Shown: positions 55,123-64,000, numbered from the stretch's first letter. The stretch: 64,000 nucleotides of DNA from Falsirhodobacter sp. alg1 (GCF_000739715.2 NZ_BBJC02000002.1:397502-461501), one strand, 5' to 3'. A program made the numbers and translations. The notes: a model not told the origin generated them from the sequence alone.

Positions 55123-56358
55123 ATGTCTCTTTTCGATCTGATGGCCATCCTGCTTGCGTTGACGGCGGTCTTTTCCTGGATCAACCACCGGCTGGGCTGG
55201 CTTCCGCATACCATCGGGTTGCTGGTCATGACGCTTGGGGCGTCATTTCTGCTGATCGGGGTGGAGGTGGCCTTTCCAGAGGTGCTGAACTTCGACGATA
55301 TCTCGGATGTCGTGCGCCAGTTGCACTTTCAGGATACGGTCCTGAACGGAATGCTGGCGTTCCTTCTGTTTGCCGGCGCGCTTCATGTGGACCCCAGCGG
55401 CCTGCGGGGGCATGCATGGTCCATCGGAACAATGGCCACCGTCGGGGTCATTCTTTCAACGCTGATTGTAGGGGTCGGTTTCTGGGGCGCCACCAGGCTG
55501 GTGGGCATGGACGTCTCGCTGGCATGGGCCCTTGTGTTCGGGGCGCTGATCAGCCCGACCGATCCGGTGGCCGTTCTGGCCACATTGAAAGAGGTGAAGA
55601 TCCCGCGCGATCTGGAAAGCATCATGACAGGTGAAACCCTGTTCAACGATGGCGTCGGGGTGGTTCTGTTCAGCGTATTGCTGACAGCGGCCGTCGGAGG
55701 CGGGATCGAACCCCTCGAGGTGGCCGAGATGTTTGTGGTCGAGGCGATCGGCGGCGCGATTCTGGGCGGCATAACAGGGTATATCGCCTATCGTGCGATG
55801 CGGGCGATCGATGATTATCCGATCGAAGTGATGATTTCGCTGGCACTGGTGACAGGCACCTATGCCGTAGCCAGCCATCTGGGATTGAGCGGGCCGATCG
55901 CCGTGGTGATTGCGGGGATCCTGATCGGCACGCGCGGCCCGCATGACGCATTGAGCGACCAGACACAGCAATATCTGTTCGGTTTCTGGACACTAGTGGA
56001 CCAGATCCTCAATTCGCTGCTGTTCCTCATGATCGGGCTGGAGGTGCTTATCCTGCGCTATGCGCCGGAATATGCGCTGCTGGGGGCGATGGCCATTCCG
56101 CTGGCCCTGCTGGCGCGTGTCTGCGCCATCGGGCTGCCGGTGGCGATCATCCAGCGGTTCCAGTCTTTTGCCCGGGGGACGGTTCCGGTCCTGACATGGG
56201 CCGGACTGCGTGGCGGCATTTCCGTGGCGCTGGCAATGTCGATCCCCGAAGTGTCCGAGAAATCGCCCATCCTTGCCGCGACCTATGCCGTGGTGCTGTT
56301 CACGCTGATCGTACAGGGGCTGACATTGCGGCGGCTGATCCTGTGGATTTTGCGCTGA
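55123..56358 (+). CDS. CPA1 family cation:proton antiporter (NhaP type)
   Basis: A 411-residue antiporter of about 12 helices that exchanges Na+ or K+ for protons. Key motifs: FGALISPTDPVAVLATLK with the ion-binding Asp, ETLFNDGVGVVLFSVLL with the ND pair, and TWAGLRGGISVALAMSIP near the C-terminus. There is no long cytoplasmic tail, unlike some NhaP proteins. A short dyad-like stretch lies between the preceding gene and this one. Single gene. Confidence 0.94.
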   Translation: MSLFDLMAILLALTAVFSWINHRLGWLPHTIGLLVMTLGASFLLIGVEVAFPEVLNFDDISDVVRQLHFQDTVLNGMLAFLLFAGALHVDPSGLRGHAWSIGTMATVGVILSTLIVGVGFWGATRLVGMDVSLAWALVFGALISPTDPVAVLATLKEVKIPRDLESIMTGETLFNDGVGVVLFSVLLTAAVGGGIEPLEVAEMFVVEAIGGAILGGITGYIAYRAMRAIDDYPIEVMISLALVTGTYAVASHLGLSGPIAVVIAGILIGTRGPHDALSDQTQQYLFGFWTLVDQILNSLLFLMIGLEVLILRYAPEYALLGAMAIPLALLARVCAIGLPVAIIQRFQSFARGTVPVLTWAGLRGGISVALAMSIPEVSEKSPILAATYAVVLFTLIVQGLTLRRLILWILR

Positions 56359-56384
56359 TGCCGCAGCCTGCGACCATACGTCTC

Positions 56385-56406
56385 GGGGCGGCGATATCCC
56401 CGCCCC
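56385..56406 (+). terminator. GC-rich hairpin after the antiporter gene
   Basis: GGGGCGG (56385-56391) and CCGCCCC (56400-56406) pair with an 8-base loop and are followed by ATATGTTTAC. It starts 27 bases after the stop. Modest U content. Confidence 0.55.
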
Positions 56407-56496
56407 ATATGTTTACAATAATACTCGGATATGCTGTTTCACCTTCATACAGCCATGCACACAAGGGCGTGGCACATGTCACACCAAGGGGTTGAA

Positions 56497-57417
56497 ATGC
56501 GCAATGTCGTCAAAAATCTGCTGACCGGGGTTTGCTTTGCTTCGGTCATGGCCGTCTCGGCCGTTGCCCAGGATATCCGTATCCCCCACCGTCAGGGAGA
56601 GGTTACGCTGACCGCCACGCCGCAGAAGGTGCTGGTCATGGATTGGGCGGCCGTTGACACGCTGGATGCGATGGGCGTTCAGGTCAGCGGTGTTCCCGGC
56701 AGCAACGCACCGACCTACCTGAAGAAATACGAGGGCGACGATTACCTGAAGATCGGCTCGTTGGTCGAACCCGATGTTGAAATGATCGCTGCGGCGGATG
56801 CAGACCTGATGATCGTGGGTGCGCGGTCCCGCAAGGTGCAGCCCCAGCTTAACGAGATCCTGCCGACGGTCGATCTTTCCATCGACAACGGTGATTTCAT
56901 CGAGAGCGTGAAGGCCAACATCACCGAGCTGGGGGCCGTATTCGGCAAGGAAGATCGCGCCGCCGAAATGGTTGCCGAGCTCGATGGCAAGGTTGCCCGC
57001 CTGCGCGAGGCTGCCGAGGGCCAGGGCCGCGCGCTGACACTGGTTGCCAGCGGCGGAAAACTGGGTGTTTACGGCCCGGATTCGCGCACAGGCTGGCTGC
57101 ACAACGAAATCGGCTTCCCCGCCGTCATGGATGATGTGGATGACCGTTCGGACCGTGGCGATGCCGCCAGCTACGAACTCATCCTCGAGGCGAACCCCGA
57201 CTGGATGTTCGTCGTGGACCGTGATGCCGCAATCGGCAGCGAAGGGGCATCCCCTGCCGAAACGCTGCTGGACAACGAGCTGGTTCATCAGACCACTGCA
57301 TGGAAGAACGGCAACATCGTCTATCTGAACCCGCAAGAAGCCTATATCGTCATGAACGGCTATCAGGCCATCAGCGACCTGCTGGATCAGGTATATGACG
57401 CGGTTTCCAAAGGTTAA
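56497..57417 (+). CDS. Iron-siderophore ABC transporter, periplasmic binding protein
   Basis: A 306-residue family 8 binding protein (CeuE/FatB/YclQ type). Signal peptide MRNVVKNLLTGVCFASVMAV cleaved after VAQ. The first lobe contains TPQKVLVMDWAAVDTLDAMGVQVSGVPG, then LKIGSLVEPDVEMIAAADADLMIVG, and the second lobe GGKLGVYGPDSRTGWLHNEIGFPAV. No lipobox Cys is seen, so it is free in the periplasm. AAGGGG precedes the ATG at 56497. First gene of a four-gene operon. I saw no clear Fur-type box upstream. Confidence 0.93.
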   Translation: MRNVVKNLLTGVCFASVMAVSAVAQDIRIPHRQGEVTLTATPQKVLVMDWAAVDTLDAMGVQVSGVPGSNAPTYLKKYEGDDYLKIGSLVEPDVEMIAAADADLMIVGARSRKVQPQLNEILPTVDLSIDNGDFIESVKANITELGAVFGKEDRAAEMVAELDGKVARLREAAEGQGRALTLVASGGKLGVYGPDSRTGWLHNEIGFPAVMDDVDDRSDRGDAASYELILEANPDWMFVVDRDAAIGSEGASPAETLLDNELVHQTTAWKNGNIVYLNPQEAYIVMNGYQAISDLLDQVYDAVSKG

Positions 57418-57426
57418 GGAACGCAT

Positions 57427-58392
57427 GTGATACGGCTGGCGATCGGACTTGGGATAACAGCCGTTCTGGTATTGGTCAGCCTGTTCGTCGGGGTGACCGA
57501 CATATCGCCACTGGATATGCTGCGCGGGGATTTCAGCGCGCAGCAGCTTCAGGTGATCATGGCCAGCCGTATTCCACGCACCTCAGCACTGGTTCTTGCA
57601 GGGTCGGCCACGGCAGTGGCCGGCCTTGTGATGCAGATGATCGTGCGGAACCGCTTCGTCGAACCTTCTACCGCCGGCACAATGGAATCCGCAGCTCTCG
57701 GGCTGCTGACGGTCACGTTGCTGGCGCCGGGTTGGCCCGTAATGGCCAAGATGCTGGTGGCCGCCCTTTTTGCCCTCGCTGGGACAGCTCTGTTCCTGCG
57801 CATTCTGCGGATGGTGCCCCTGCGCGATGTGCTGCTGGTGCCTCTGGTCGGGATCATGCTGGGCGGCGTGATCGGGGCGGTCAGCACCTTCATCGCCTAT
57901 CGCTACGGACTGATGGCATCGCTTGGCGCATGGTCCATGGGGGATTTTTCCGGTGTGCTGCGCGGCAGATACGAACTGCTGTGGATTGCGGGCATTCTGG
58001 CCATCGCGGCCTATCTTGCGGCGGACCGGCTGACGCTGGCCGCGATGGGGCGGGATTTTACCACGAACCTGGGGCTGAACTACCGCACGACAGTCTGGTT
58101 GGGGCTGGTCATCGTCTCGCTTGTCAGTGCCGTCGTGCTTGTGACGATCGGCACCATCCCGTTCCTCGGGCTAATAGTGCCGAATATCGTCACGATGATG
58201 ATCGGGGACAACCTGCGCCGGGCGGTGCCTTGGGTTGCAATTTCGGGCGCCGGGCTGGTGCTAGCCTGCGATATCCTTGGCCGTACCCTGCGCGCACCCT
58301 ATGAAATTCCGATCTCGACGATGCTTGGCCTGATTGGCAGCATCGCGTTCCTGTATCTTCTTTTGCGTAAACGACATCATGCCCCAGCCTGA
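57427..58392 (+). CDS. Iron-siderophore ABC transporter permease 1 (FecCD family)
   Basis: A 321-residue FecCD-type permease with about 9-10 helices. SRIPRTSALVLAGSATAVAGLVMQMIVRNRFVEPSTAGTMESAALGLL is the classic segment, and GTIPFLGLIVPNIVTMMIGDNLRRAVPWVAISGAGLVLACDILGR marks the C-terminal half. Starts at GTG with AAGGA upstream; an ATG two bases before is out of frame. It overlaps the second permease by 14 bases. Confidence 0.94.
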   Translation: MIRLAIGLGITAVLVLVSLFVGVTDISPLDMLRGDFSAQQLQVIMASRIPRTSALVLAGSATAVAGLVMQMIVRNRFVEPSTAGTMESAALGLLTVTLLAPGWPVMAKMLVAALFALAGTALFLRILRMVPLRDVLLVPLVGIMLGGVIGAVSTFIAYRYGLMASLGAWSMGDFSGVLRGRYELLWIAGILAIAAYLAADRLTLAAMGRDFTTNLGLNYRTTVWLGLVIVSLVSAVVLVTIGTIPFLGLIVPNIVTMMIGDNLRRAVPWVAISGAGLVLACDILGRTLRAPYEIPISTMLGLIGSIAFLYLLLRKRHHAPA

Positions 58393-59341
58393 CCGCCGCG
58401 CCCGTCTTGCGATAGCGGTTCTTGCCACGCTCGCCATCCTGTCCATTGCTGCGTTCATGACGCTGGGGGTCAAGGGAAACTGGGGATTCGTGCTGGAATA
58501 CCGCGGGCGCAAGGTGCTGGGCCTATGCCTTGTGGCCTATTCCGTGGCGGTATCCACGGTGCTGTTCCAGACGGTCACGGGCAACCGTATCCTCACCCCC
58601 TCCATCATGGGGTTCGATGCGCTGTTCGTCCTGATCCGGACCACAATCGCCTTTTTCTTCGGGTTCGGGGTGCTGGCGCAAACTTCGGTGCAATTGCAGT
58701 TCGGGGCCGAGGTGCTGGTGATGACCGGCTTTGCCGCGCTGCTGTTCAAATGGCTTTTTCTGCGGGGGCAGCGCAGCCTGCATCTGATGGTGCTGGTGGG
58801 CATCGTCTTCGGGGTGCTGTTTCGCAACCTGTCGCTGTTCATGCAGCGGATGATGGACCCGGTGGAGTTCCAGAGCCTGCAGGACACATTCTTTGCCAGC
58901 TTCAGCCGGATCGACCCCACGCTTCTGGGCGTTTCCTTTGCCATCGTGGCGGTGGCGAGCATTCTTGCCCTGCGGATTGCCCACAGCTTTGACGTGCTGA
59001 TGCTGGGGCGAGAAACGGCCACCAGCCTCGGCGTGCCTTACAAACGGCGGATGGTAACGATCCTGGGGATCATCGCCGTGCTGGTGTCGGTTTCCACTGC
59101 GCTGGTCGGTCCGATCACGTTCTTCGGCTTGCTGGTGGTCAGCCTTGCACATGTGCTGTGCGGCGACGGGCGTCACCGCCATATCCTGCCTGCCTCGGTT
59201 CTACTGGGAATCATCTGCCTCGTGGGCGGGCAGACGATCCTTGAACGTGTCTTTGCCTTCGACACCGCCCTGTCGATCATCATCGAATTCCTGGGCGGCA
59301 TCATCTTCATCCTATTGCTGGTAAGGGGGGCAGCACGATGA
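58379..59341 (+). CDS. Iron-siderophore ABC transporter permease 2 (FecCD family)
   Basis: A 320-residue FecCD-type permease. It starts MPQPDRRARLAIAVLATLAI and includes YSVAVSTVLFQTVTGNRILTPSIMGFDALFVL and GPITFFGLLVVSLAHVLCGDGRHRHILPASVLLGIICLVGGQTILE. Pairs with the product of the preceding gene. The ATG at 58379 lies inside the end of permease 1; the stop overlaps the ATPase start by 4 bases (ATGA). Confidence 0.94.
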   Translation: MPQPDRRARLAIAVLATLAILSIAAFMTLGVKGNWGFVLEYRGRKVLGLCLVAYSVAVSTVLFQTVTGNRILTPSIMGFDALFVLIRTTIAFFFGFGVLAQTSVQLQFGAEVLVMTGFAALLFKWLFLRGQRSLHLMVLVGIVFGVLFRNLSLFMQRMMDPVEFQSLQDTFFASFSRIDPTLLGVSFAIVAVASILALRIAHSFDVLMLGRETATSLGVPYKRRMVTILGIIAVLVSVSTALVGPITFFGLLVVSLAHVLCGDGRHRHILPASVLLGIICLVGGQTILERVFAFDTALSIIIEFLGGIIFILLLVRGAAR

Positions 59342-60096
59342 TCGTGCTTCGGAATCTGCACAAGACCTATGGGTCGCACCCTTCGGTGGATGACGTCAGC
59401 CTGACCATCGCAGAGCGGGGCGTGACGTCGATCATCGGCCCCAACGGCGCGGGGAAATCCACACTTCTGTCCCTAGTGGCGCGTCTGATCGACAAGGATG
59501 CAGGAACCGTCACGATTGACGGATTGAACATCGACACCACCAGAAGCGAGGTTCTGGCGCAACGCCTGTCGATCCTGCGGCAGGACAACCATATCGCATC
59601 ACGCCTGACGGTACGCGATCTGGTCAGTTTCGGCCGGTACCCCTATTCACGTGGCCGACTGACGGCGGCTGATCAGGCAAAGGTGGCCGAGGCCATCGGT
59701 TTCCTGCATCTGGAGGATCTGGCCGAACGGTTTCTGGACGAACTGTCGGGCGGCCAACGCCAGCGTGCCCATATCGCGATGGTGCTTTGCCAGGACACCG
59801 ATTACCTGCTGCTGGATGAACCACTGAACAACCTTGATATGAAGCACGCCCGCGGAATGATGCAGTTGATCCGGCGCGCCGCCGATGAACTGGGAAAGAC
59901 CGTGGTGCTGGTGCTGCATGACATCAATTTCGCCTCATGGTATTCCGACCATATCGTGGCCATGCGGGCAGGCCGTGTCGTGCATTCCGGCCCCTGTGTC
60001 GACATCATGCAGGCCGGGGTTCTTTCCTCGATCTATGACATGGACATCCGGGTGCAGGAAATCGACGGCAAGCGGATAAGCCTGTTCTACGAATGA
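59338..60096 (+). CDS. Iron-siderophore ABC transporter ATPase
   Basis: A 252-residue FecE/CeuD-type ATPase. Walker A GPNGAGKST near residue 33, Q-loop SILRQDNHIASRLTVRDLVSFGRYPYSRGR (the family-specific segment), signature LSGGQRQR and Walker B YLLLDEPLNNLDM, H-loop LHDINFAS. Last gene of the four-gene operon; no outer-membrane receptor, TonB or siderophore genes are in the window. Confidence 0.95.
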   Translation: MIVLRNLHKTYGSHPSVDDVSLTIAERGVTSIIGPNGAGKSTLLSLVARLIDKDAGTVTIDGLNIDTTRSEVLAQRLSILRQDNHIASRLTVRDLVSFGRYPYSRGRLTAADQAKVAEAIGFLHLEDLAERFLDELSGGQRQRAHIAMVLCQDTDYLLLDEPLNNLDMKHARGMMQLIRRAADELGKTVVLVLHDINFASWYSDHIVAMRAGRVVHSGPCVDIMQAGVLSSIYDMDIRVQEIDGKRISLFYE

Positions 60097-60167
60097 TTTC
60101 TGGCGACAAACCTCCCGCCCCTTTCTAAGCTGTCCGCAACGGATCGACCGGCGGCGGAGGGATGGCC

Positions 60168-61292
60168 ATGCAGACGGAAATGACGATGCAGGAAACCGAC
60201 ACCGCAACATCCCTGCCCGATCGCAAAGGGCCGCCTGCCCTGATCTTGACACTGGCCTGTATCGCCGTCGCCTGGGGCGGGCCATTGCTGCTGACGCTGC
60301 TGTCCGGGACCGCACGGACCTATCTGCATGATCCGGCGGTCTGGTGCAAATATGTGATCGGCATCATTGCCCTGCTGGCCTGCGGGCAGATCGTGCTGCA
60401 AACGATGCGCCGCATCCTGACCTATTTCCTCCGGGCGCCCCTGATCGCGGCAAACGAGATGCCCCGCTTCATTGCGGCGCGGAATGATGCCGTTTCGCAG
60501 CGCAATTCCCTGCTGGCAAACGGGATCTGCCTGTTTCTGGCCTATCTGGCGGCATGGTCCATCGCCCGGTACCATCTGGCACATGGCAGCCCGAACTGGG
60601 CCGTCGTGCAGACAGCCGAGGAAATGCGTATCACTGCGGCAGGGCGCTGGGCCAATCTGGTCAGCCTGCCCCTTTTGAACTTTCTGCTGTTCCGCTCGCT
60701 TTGGCTGCATATCGTCTGGTCGAAACTGCTGTTCGTGCTGTCGCGCCTGCCGTTGCGGCTTGTGGTCGATCACCCGGATGGCAAGGCGGGTCTGGCGGTC
60801 GTATCGGATTATGCCAGCGCGCATTGGCCCTTCGTGCTGGCGTTGAGCGCCGGGATCTCGGCAGCGTTGATCCTGCCGCTGCATGGCGGGCAGATCGGGA
60901 TGCACACCTATCTTGTGGCGGTGCAGGGGATGGCTGTCATCAGCATCGTGATCTTCGCCCTGCCCGTTCTCGCCTTCGGGACACCCTTGGGGCAGCTGAA
61001 AGAGCGGACGATGCTGGCCTGTTCGGCGCAGGCCACCCATCAGCGCCGTCAGGCCGAACGTTCGGTGCTGGGCCGCAACATGGCCGCCGATATGGATGCC
61101 GTTACAGAGGAGCCCACCGTCGATCCCGCAAAGCTGTACGACGCTGCCAGCAAGATGGGGATGGTTCTGATCAACCGCGCGGCAGTGGTGCCGGTGGTGG
61201 TGGCCATGGCCGTGCCCTTCGGCTTCTTTGCCGCCACGCAGGTGCCTCTCAAGGACGTGTTGAAGGTGCTGAAGGGAATCATCCTGCTGTAA
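60168..61292 (+). CDS. Unknown multi-pass membrane protein
   Basis: I do not recognise a named family. The ~374-residue protein has about six membrane helices: near 28-48, 65-80, 118-136, 165-180, 220-240 and 255-275, with one more hydrophobic stretch near the C-terminus (about 335-355). Between helices 4 and 5 it has LPLRLVVDHPDGKAGLAVVSD, a conserved-looking HPDGKAGL motif, and after helix 6 a cytoplasmic section rich in Gln/Arg (AQATHQRRQAERSVLG). The ATG at 60168 has GGAGGG at good distance; the one at 60162 is too close to it. It ends one base before a convergent outer-membrane gene. Confidence 0.78.
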   Translation: MQTEMTMQETDTATSLPDRKGPPALILTLACIAVAWGGPLLLTLLSGTARTYLHDPAVWCKYVIGIIALLACGQIVLQTMRRILTYFLRAPLIAANEMPRFIAARNDAVSQRNSLLANGICLFLAYLAAWSIARYHLAHGSPNWAVVQTAEEMRITAAGRWANLVSLPLLNFLLFRSLWLHIVWSKLLFVLSRLPLRLVVDHPDGKAGLAVVSDYASAHWPFVLALSAGISAALILPLHGGQIGMHTYLVAVQGMAVISIVIFALPVLAFGTPLGQLKERTMLACSAQATHQRRQAERSVLGRNMAADMDAVTEEPTVDPAKLYDAASKMGMVLINRAAVVPVVVAMAVPFGFFAATQVPLKDVLKVLKGIILL

Positions 61293-61293
61293 A

Positions 61294-62280
61294 TCAGAAG
61301 CTGACAGCCAATCCTATTCCCCAGCCGACCAGATTCTCACCCACGGTATAGCGGAAGACGATGCGGCCTTCATCGACCCAGGGGATATGCGTCTTGGTGG
61401 TATTCACCTCCAGCCCCAGGCCAAGTTGCGCCAGCCAGTCCGTATTCAGGATCTGCCCCTGATCGCCCCCCAGATAAGAGGCCGAGAATTCATAGACCGT
61501 GCGCATGGGGCTGCCGAAGGCCCGCCAGGAATTGGGCGTCCGCATACGGGACCAGAGTGCCAATGTGCGCGCCGAGGCATCGCCCACAACCTCCTTGTCG
61601 CCGCCGATCGGCTGCAGATAGATGTCGGTATAGCGCAGCATCGCATCCGCCTCGACCCCACTGTCCCATTGCCGGTTGTAAACCAGCGCCAATGATCCGC
61701 CATAGCCGCCAACCGTCAGGCCACCGTCCCGGATAAAAGCCGTCTCGTCATTTCCAAGGGCGTTGGAAATGAAGCGCGCCACATATTGCGTGTCGGTAAA
61801 CACCTGCCCCAGCGTAAAATTCAGGATTGGCCGGAATGTCCAGGCATCCGACAGCGCGAAATCCCAGCCTATCCCGCCGGTTGCGGCAATGCCGGTCCAT
61901 TTGGGGCGCAGACGCGCATTCTCCACCCCGTCCGTTACCAACAGGTCGGGGTTGTAGCGATTGTATCCGATAGACCCCTCAAGATAGATCGGCACGCTTT
62001 TGCTCAGGGTGAATCCGCCGCTTGTTTGCCAGGAATCGAATCTTGAGCGGGAATCCTCGGAAAGATCACTGCGGAACTGCAACCCGCTGGAAGTGGAATC
62101 CGGCACCGCCGCCAGTCCCAGCATCGACATGACCCCGGAGGCCTGCCCCTCCAGCGAATAGCTCAGGATATTCTCGAGATCCACGGCCCCGGCACGTTCG
62201 GCAGACCACAGAAACAGGGCAGCAGACAAGCCCAGCGCCGTCGGAGATGCTGCCGGACCACCGGTCGTTCTGATCGCCAT
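61294..62280 (-). CDS. Solitary outer-membrane autotransporter-like beta-barrel protein
   Basis: A ~328-residue exported protein. A signal peptide with core GLSAALFLWS ends near RAGA, before VDLENILSYSLEGQASG. The remainder shows alternating polar and aromatic residues expected of beta strands (VPIYLEGSIGYNRYNPDLL; LSDAWTFRPILNFTLGQVF; TVYEFSASYLGG), and the chain ends in Phe (GIGLAVSF), the usual outer-membrane C-terminal signal. There is no passenger domain, so it matches the solitary barrel type instead of a classical autotransporter. The start at 62280 is favoured by AAAGG 7 bases upstream; ATG at 62286 is the alternative. Function unknown. Confidence 0.78.
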   Translation of the reverse strand: MAIRTTGGPAASPTALGLSAALFLWSAERAGAVDLENILSYSLEGQASGVMSMLGLAAVPDSTSSGLQFRSDLSEDSRSRFDSWQTSGGFTLSKSVPIYLEGSIGYNRYNPDLLVTDGVENARLRPKWTGIAATGGIGWDFALSDAWTFRPILNFTLGQVFTDTQYVARFISNALGNDETAFIRDGGLTVGGYGGSLALVYNRQWDSGVEADAMLRYTDIYLQPIGGDKEVVGDASARTLALWSRMRTPNSWRAFGSPMRTVYEFSASYLGGDQGQILNTDWLAQLGLGLEVNTTKTHIPWVDEGRIVFRYTVGENLVGWGIGLAVSF

Positions 62281-62587
62281 AGACATGCCTTTTCACGGAA
62301 ATATGATGATGTGATGTTCAATGCGGAATGGCTGGGCCGTCAAGCACAGGCTGGGAACGGAGCCTGATCGCCGCGCGCCGTGGCAGGCTGGCAACAACCT
62401 TGCGCGTGGAAAGGCACGCCGCTGCCCTGCCTTACGCCGCCATTGCACGGATTCCCTGCAATCACAGGGGAATACCCCCTAAACTTCTTGACCTTTGGGG
62501 CCGCACCCTCTTCTTGTGATACGAAAGGTCTGCACACAAACGCTGCGATATTCGCACCGGGGCCGCAGAACGAATGAGGGACGCTAT
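62281..62587. other. Intergenic region between divergent barrel and glycosyltransferase genes
   Basis: About 307 bases with no supported gene. It must hold the promoters of both flanking genes. GAGGG before 62588 is the ribosome site of the glycosyltransferase gene. Confidence 0.4.
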
Positions 62588-64000
62588 ATGACGATCGCCA
62601 CCGTGGTTACTTCGATGAAAAACGAAGCGCCGTACATTCTGGAATGGGTGGCGTATCATCGGTCCCTGGGGTTCGACCGCGTCGTTGTTCTGGCCAATGA
62701 CTGCACTGACGGCACCCATGAAATGCTGCAGCATCTGCACGATCTGGGCGAGATCACCTATCAGTTGAACGAGGTTCCTGTGGGGGCCAAGCCCCATTCG
62801 CTGGCGCTGAAGAAGGCGAACTCCCTGCCCGAAGTGCAGACCGCCGATTACGTGATGGTTCTGGATGCGGACGAATTTCTGGCGTTGAAGTCCGAACCGC
62901 ATGACATCAAGGCCCTGATCAAATCGATGGAGGCGCATGACGCCGACCTGATGGTCATTCCATGGCGCATGTTCGGATCGTCCAAGCTGTTCACCTTCGA
63001 GGATAGATCCGTAGTGGACCGCTTCACCCTGTCCATGGATGCCTCGCAGAACCCGAAATCCGGGGTGAAGACCCTGTTCAGGCAGCATCCCGACCTGCGC
63101 ATCGCGATCCACTTTCCCAAGCAGATCATGAAGAATGGCAAAAGCATCAGCGGCAAGGACTTCAAGTGGATCGATCCTGACGGCAACAGGCTGAATGCCG
63201 ATACCCTGACATGGAATGGCGGAAAGAACGTCATCTCCCGTCAGAATGCCGAAGTCGCGCATTTCATGATCAAAAGTCTTGATGAATACATGTTGAAGAT
63301 CTTTCGCGGCGACGGGCTGATGAATTCCAGCCGCCACGGGATCGATTACTGGAGCACGGCGGACAAGAATGAAACATCCGACCTGCTCGTTTCCAAACTG
63401 GCGCCGAAGTTCAAGAAGCAGCTGCAGAAATACCAGAAGGACCCCGCGCTGGCCGCATTGCATCAGACTGCGGTGGAGAAAAGCATCCAGCGGCTGGCAA
63501 CCATTCTGGAAAATGATACCGCCGTCCAGCTTCGCAATATCCTCATGCGCAGCACCGAGGGGAAAATCACCGACGAGGAGATCGTCAAATCGCGTGAACT
63601 GGTCTCCACTCTGTCGCCCAAGAAACCACCAGCTTTCGTCTTTGAAGGGCCAATGCCACATTCCGTATTACTGAGCATTGGCACGATTGGTTTGCGAAAT
63701 GCCCAAGATTTTGAAAAGCGGTTGGCTGCAAGTTGTCGAAATCATGCTGCTATGTTTTGGCAGCGGAGAGATTTTGATCGCCGTCCTGTAAACAATCTTC
63801 TGAATGGCCTAAAACGTGCCGTGAAGGGAAAAAGACGATACCAGATAGGTTGCCGATACTTTGAGAACCTTATCGTTTCAGAGTGCCAAGACGAATGGCC
63901 CTTAGACAAGGAAATCACTGTTATACTTACACGGAACAGGGACACAGTTATGGAGGGCTACGGTACCTTCGTAGTGAACATGCGACCTGAATATCTTAGC
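62588..64000 (+). CDS. Glycosyltransferase family 2-like protein (cut by window end)
   Basis: The frame is open from the ATG at 62588 to base 64000 (471 codons, no stop), so the 3' end is missing. The start TIATVVTSMKNEAPYILEWVAYHRSLGFDRVVVLANDCTDGT and the metal-binding DADEF at 93-97 (YVMVLDADEFL) identify a GT-A glycosyltransferase of the GT2/GT92-like group, probably cytoplasmic and acting on a surface polymer. The catalytic domain covers about residues 1-270. A helical region follows (290-350), and from about residue 358 (base 63660) the DNA becomes visibly AT-richer and the protein pattern changes (NNLLNGLKRAVKGKRRYQIG; ITVILTRNRDTV), so a second domain or a join to foreign DNA is possible. 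Donor and acceptor unknown. Confidence 0.85.
   Translation, partial: MTIATVVTSMKNEAPYILEWVAYHRSLGFDRVVVLANDCTDGTHEMLQHLHDLGEITYQLNEVPVGAKPHSLALKKANSLPEVQTADYVMVLDADEFLALKSEPHDIKALIKSMEAHDADLMVIPWRMFGSSKLFTFEDRSVVDRFTLSMDASQNPKSGVKTLFRQHPDLRIAIHFPKQIMKNGKSISGKDFKWIDPDGNRLNADTLTWNGGKNVISRQNAEVAHFMIKSLDEYMLKIFRGDGLMNSSRHGIDYWSTADKNETSDLLVSKLAPKFKKQLQKYQKDPALAALHQTAVEKSIQRLATILENDTAVQLRNILMRSTEGKITDEEIVKSRELVSTLSPKKPPAFVFEGPMPHSVLLSIGTIGLRNAQDFEKRLAASCRNHAAMFWQRRDFDRRPVNNLLNGLKRAVKGKRRYQIGCRYFENLIVSECQDEWPLDKEITVILTRNRDTVMEGYGTFVVNMRPEYLS

Noticed and set aside
56407..56496. Fur- or RirA-type iron box before the siderophore operon
   Set aside because: AT-rich sequence is present, but no convincing dyad could be aligned to a known box.

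Overview
This is a GC-rich chromosomal window that looks like an alphaproteobacterium of the Rhodobacterales (Rhodobacteraceae). The evidence is gene content and order: glnB-glnA, the run ctaB-coxF-SURF1-thrC-M16 peptidase-RimJ-type acetyltransferase, a TakP-like TRAP transporter, and a Hint-domain protein of the kind common in that family. The assignment is inferred from gene content only.

Layout. 0-5 kb: nitrogen control (glnA partial, glnB), a sulfotransferase-like gene, tRNA-Leu(UAG) and trigger factor. 4.5-16 kb: a tight minus-strand run (FAD oxidase, GNAT, M16 peptidase, thrC, SURF1, coxF, ctaB) that lacks the expected oxidase genes ctaG and coxIII, then divergent tldD, an acyl-CoA synthetase and an ABC exporter. 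16-18.7 kb: a threonine dehydratase-like enzyme coupled to an alpha/beta hydrolase whose nucleophile position is Gly, a Pmp3-type peptide, a GNAT and tRNA-Arg(UCU). 18.7-24.5 kb: an accessory, partly AT-rich stretch directly downstream of that tRNA, with a CatB-like acetyltransferase, an unrecognised PP-loop ATP-pyrophosphatase-like protein with a Cys cluster, DoxX and a Hint-domain protein. 24.5-34.5 kb: an unknown gene, rsgA and a divergent oligopeptide uptake and hydrolysis locus (fused ATPase, ArgE and M20 enzymes on one side; binding protein and permeases on the other). 34.5-38 kb: sulfate transporter cysPTWA with a short CysA.

38-49.2 kb is the most informative region: a hydroxyproline catabolic cluster. 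It encodes a GntR/FCD regulator, two proline-racemase-superfamily enzymes with different catalytic pairs (Ser/Thr and Cys/Cys), a DHDPS-family deaminase, an Ldh-family imine reductase, a four-gene polar amino acid ABC transporter, a DadA-like oxidase and aconitase X. Together these can account for trans-4-, trans-3- and cis-3-hydroxy-L-proline use, except for the final 2-oxoglutarate semialdehyde dehydrogenase, which is not in the window. Three near-identical 13-bp dyads (ATAYR-NAC-TGTAT) lie in the two divergent promoter regions and are a candidate shared operator.

49-64 kb: an MFS carrier, a TRAP transporter whose large subunit ends in four FG-type repeats, a zinc metallopeptidase, a CPA1 antiporter, a siderophore ABC importer, an unknown membrane protein, a solitary outer-membrane beta-barrel and a glycosyltransferase cut by the window end. 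No CRISPR array, integrase, prophage or intact insertion sequence was seen.
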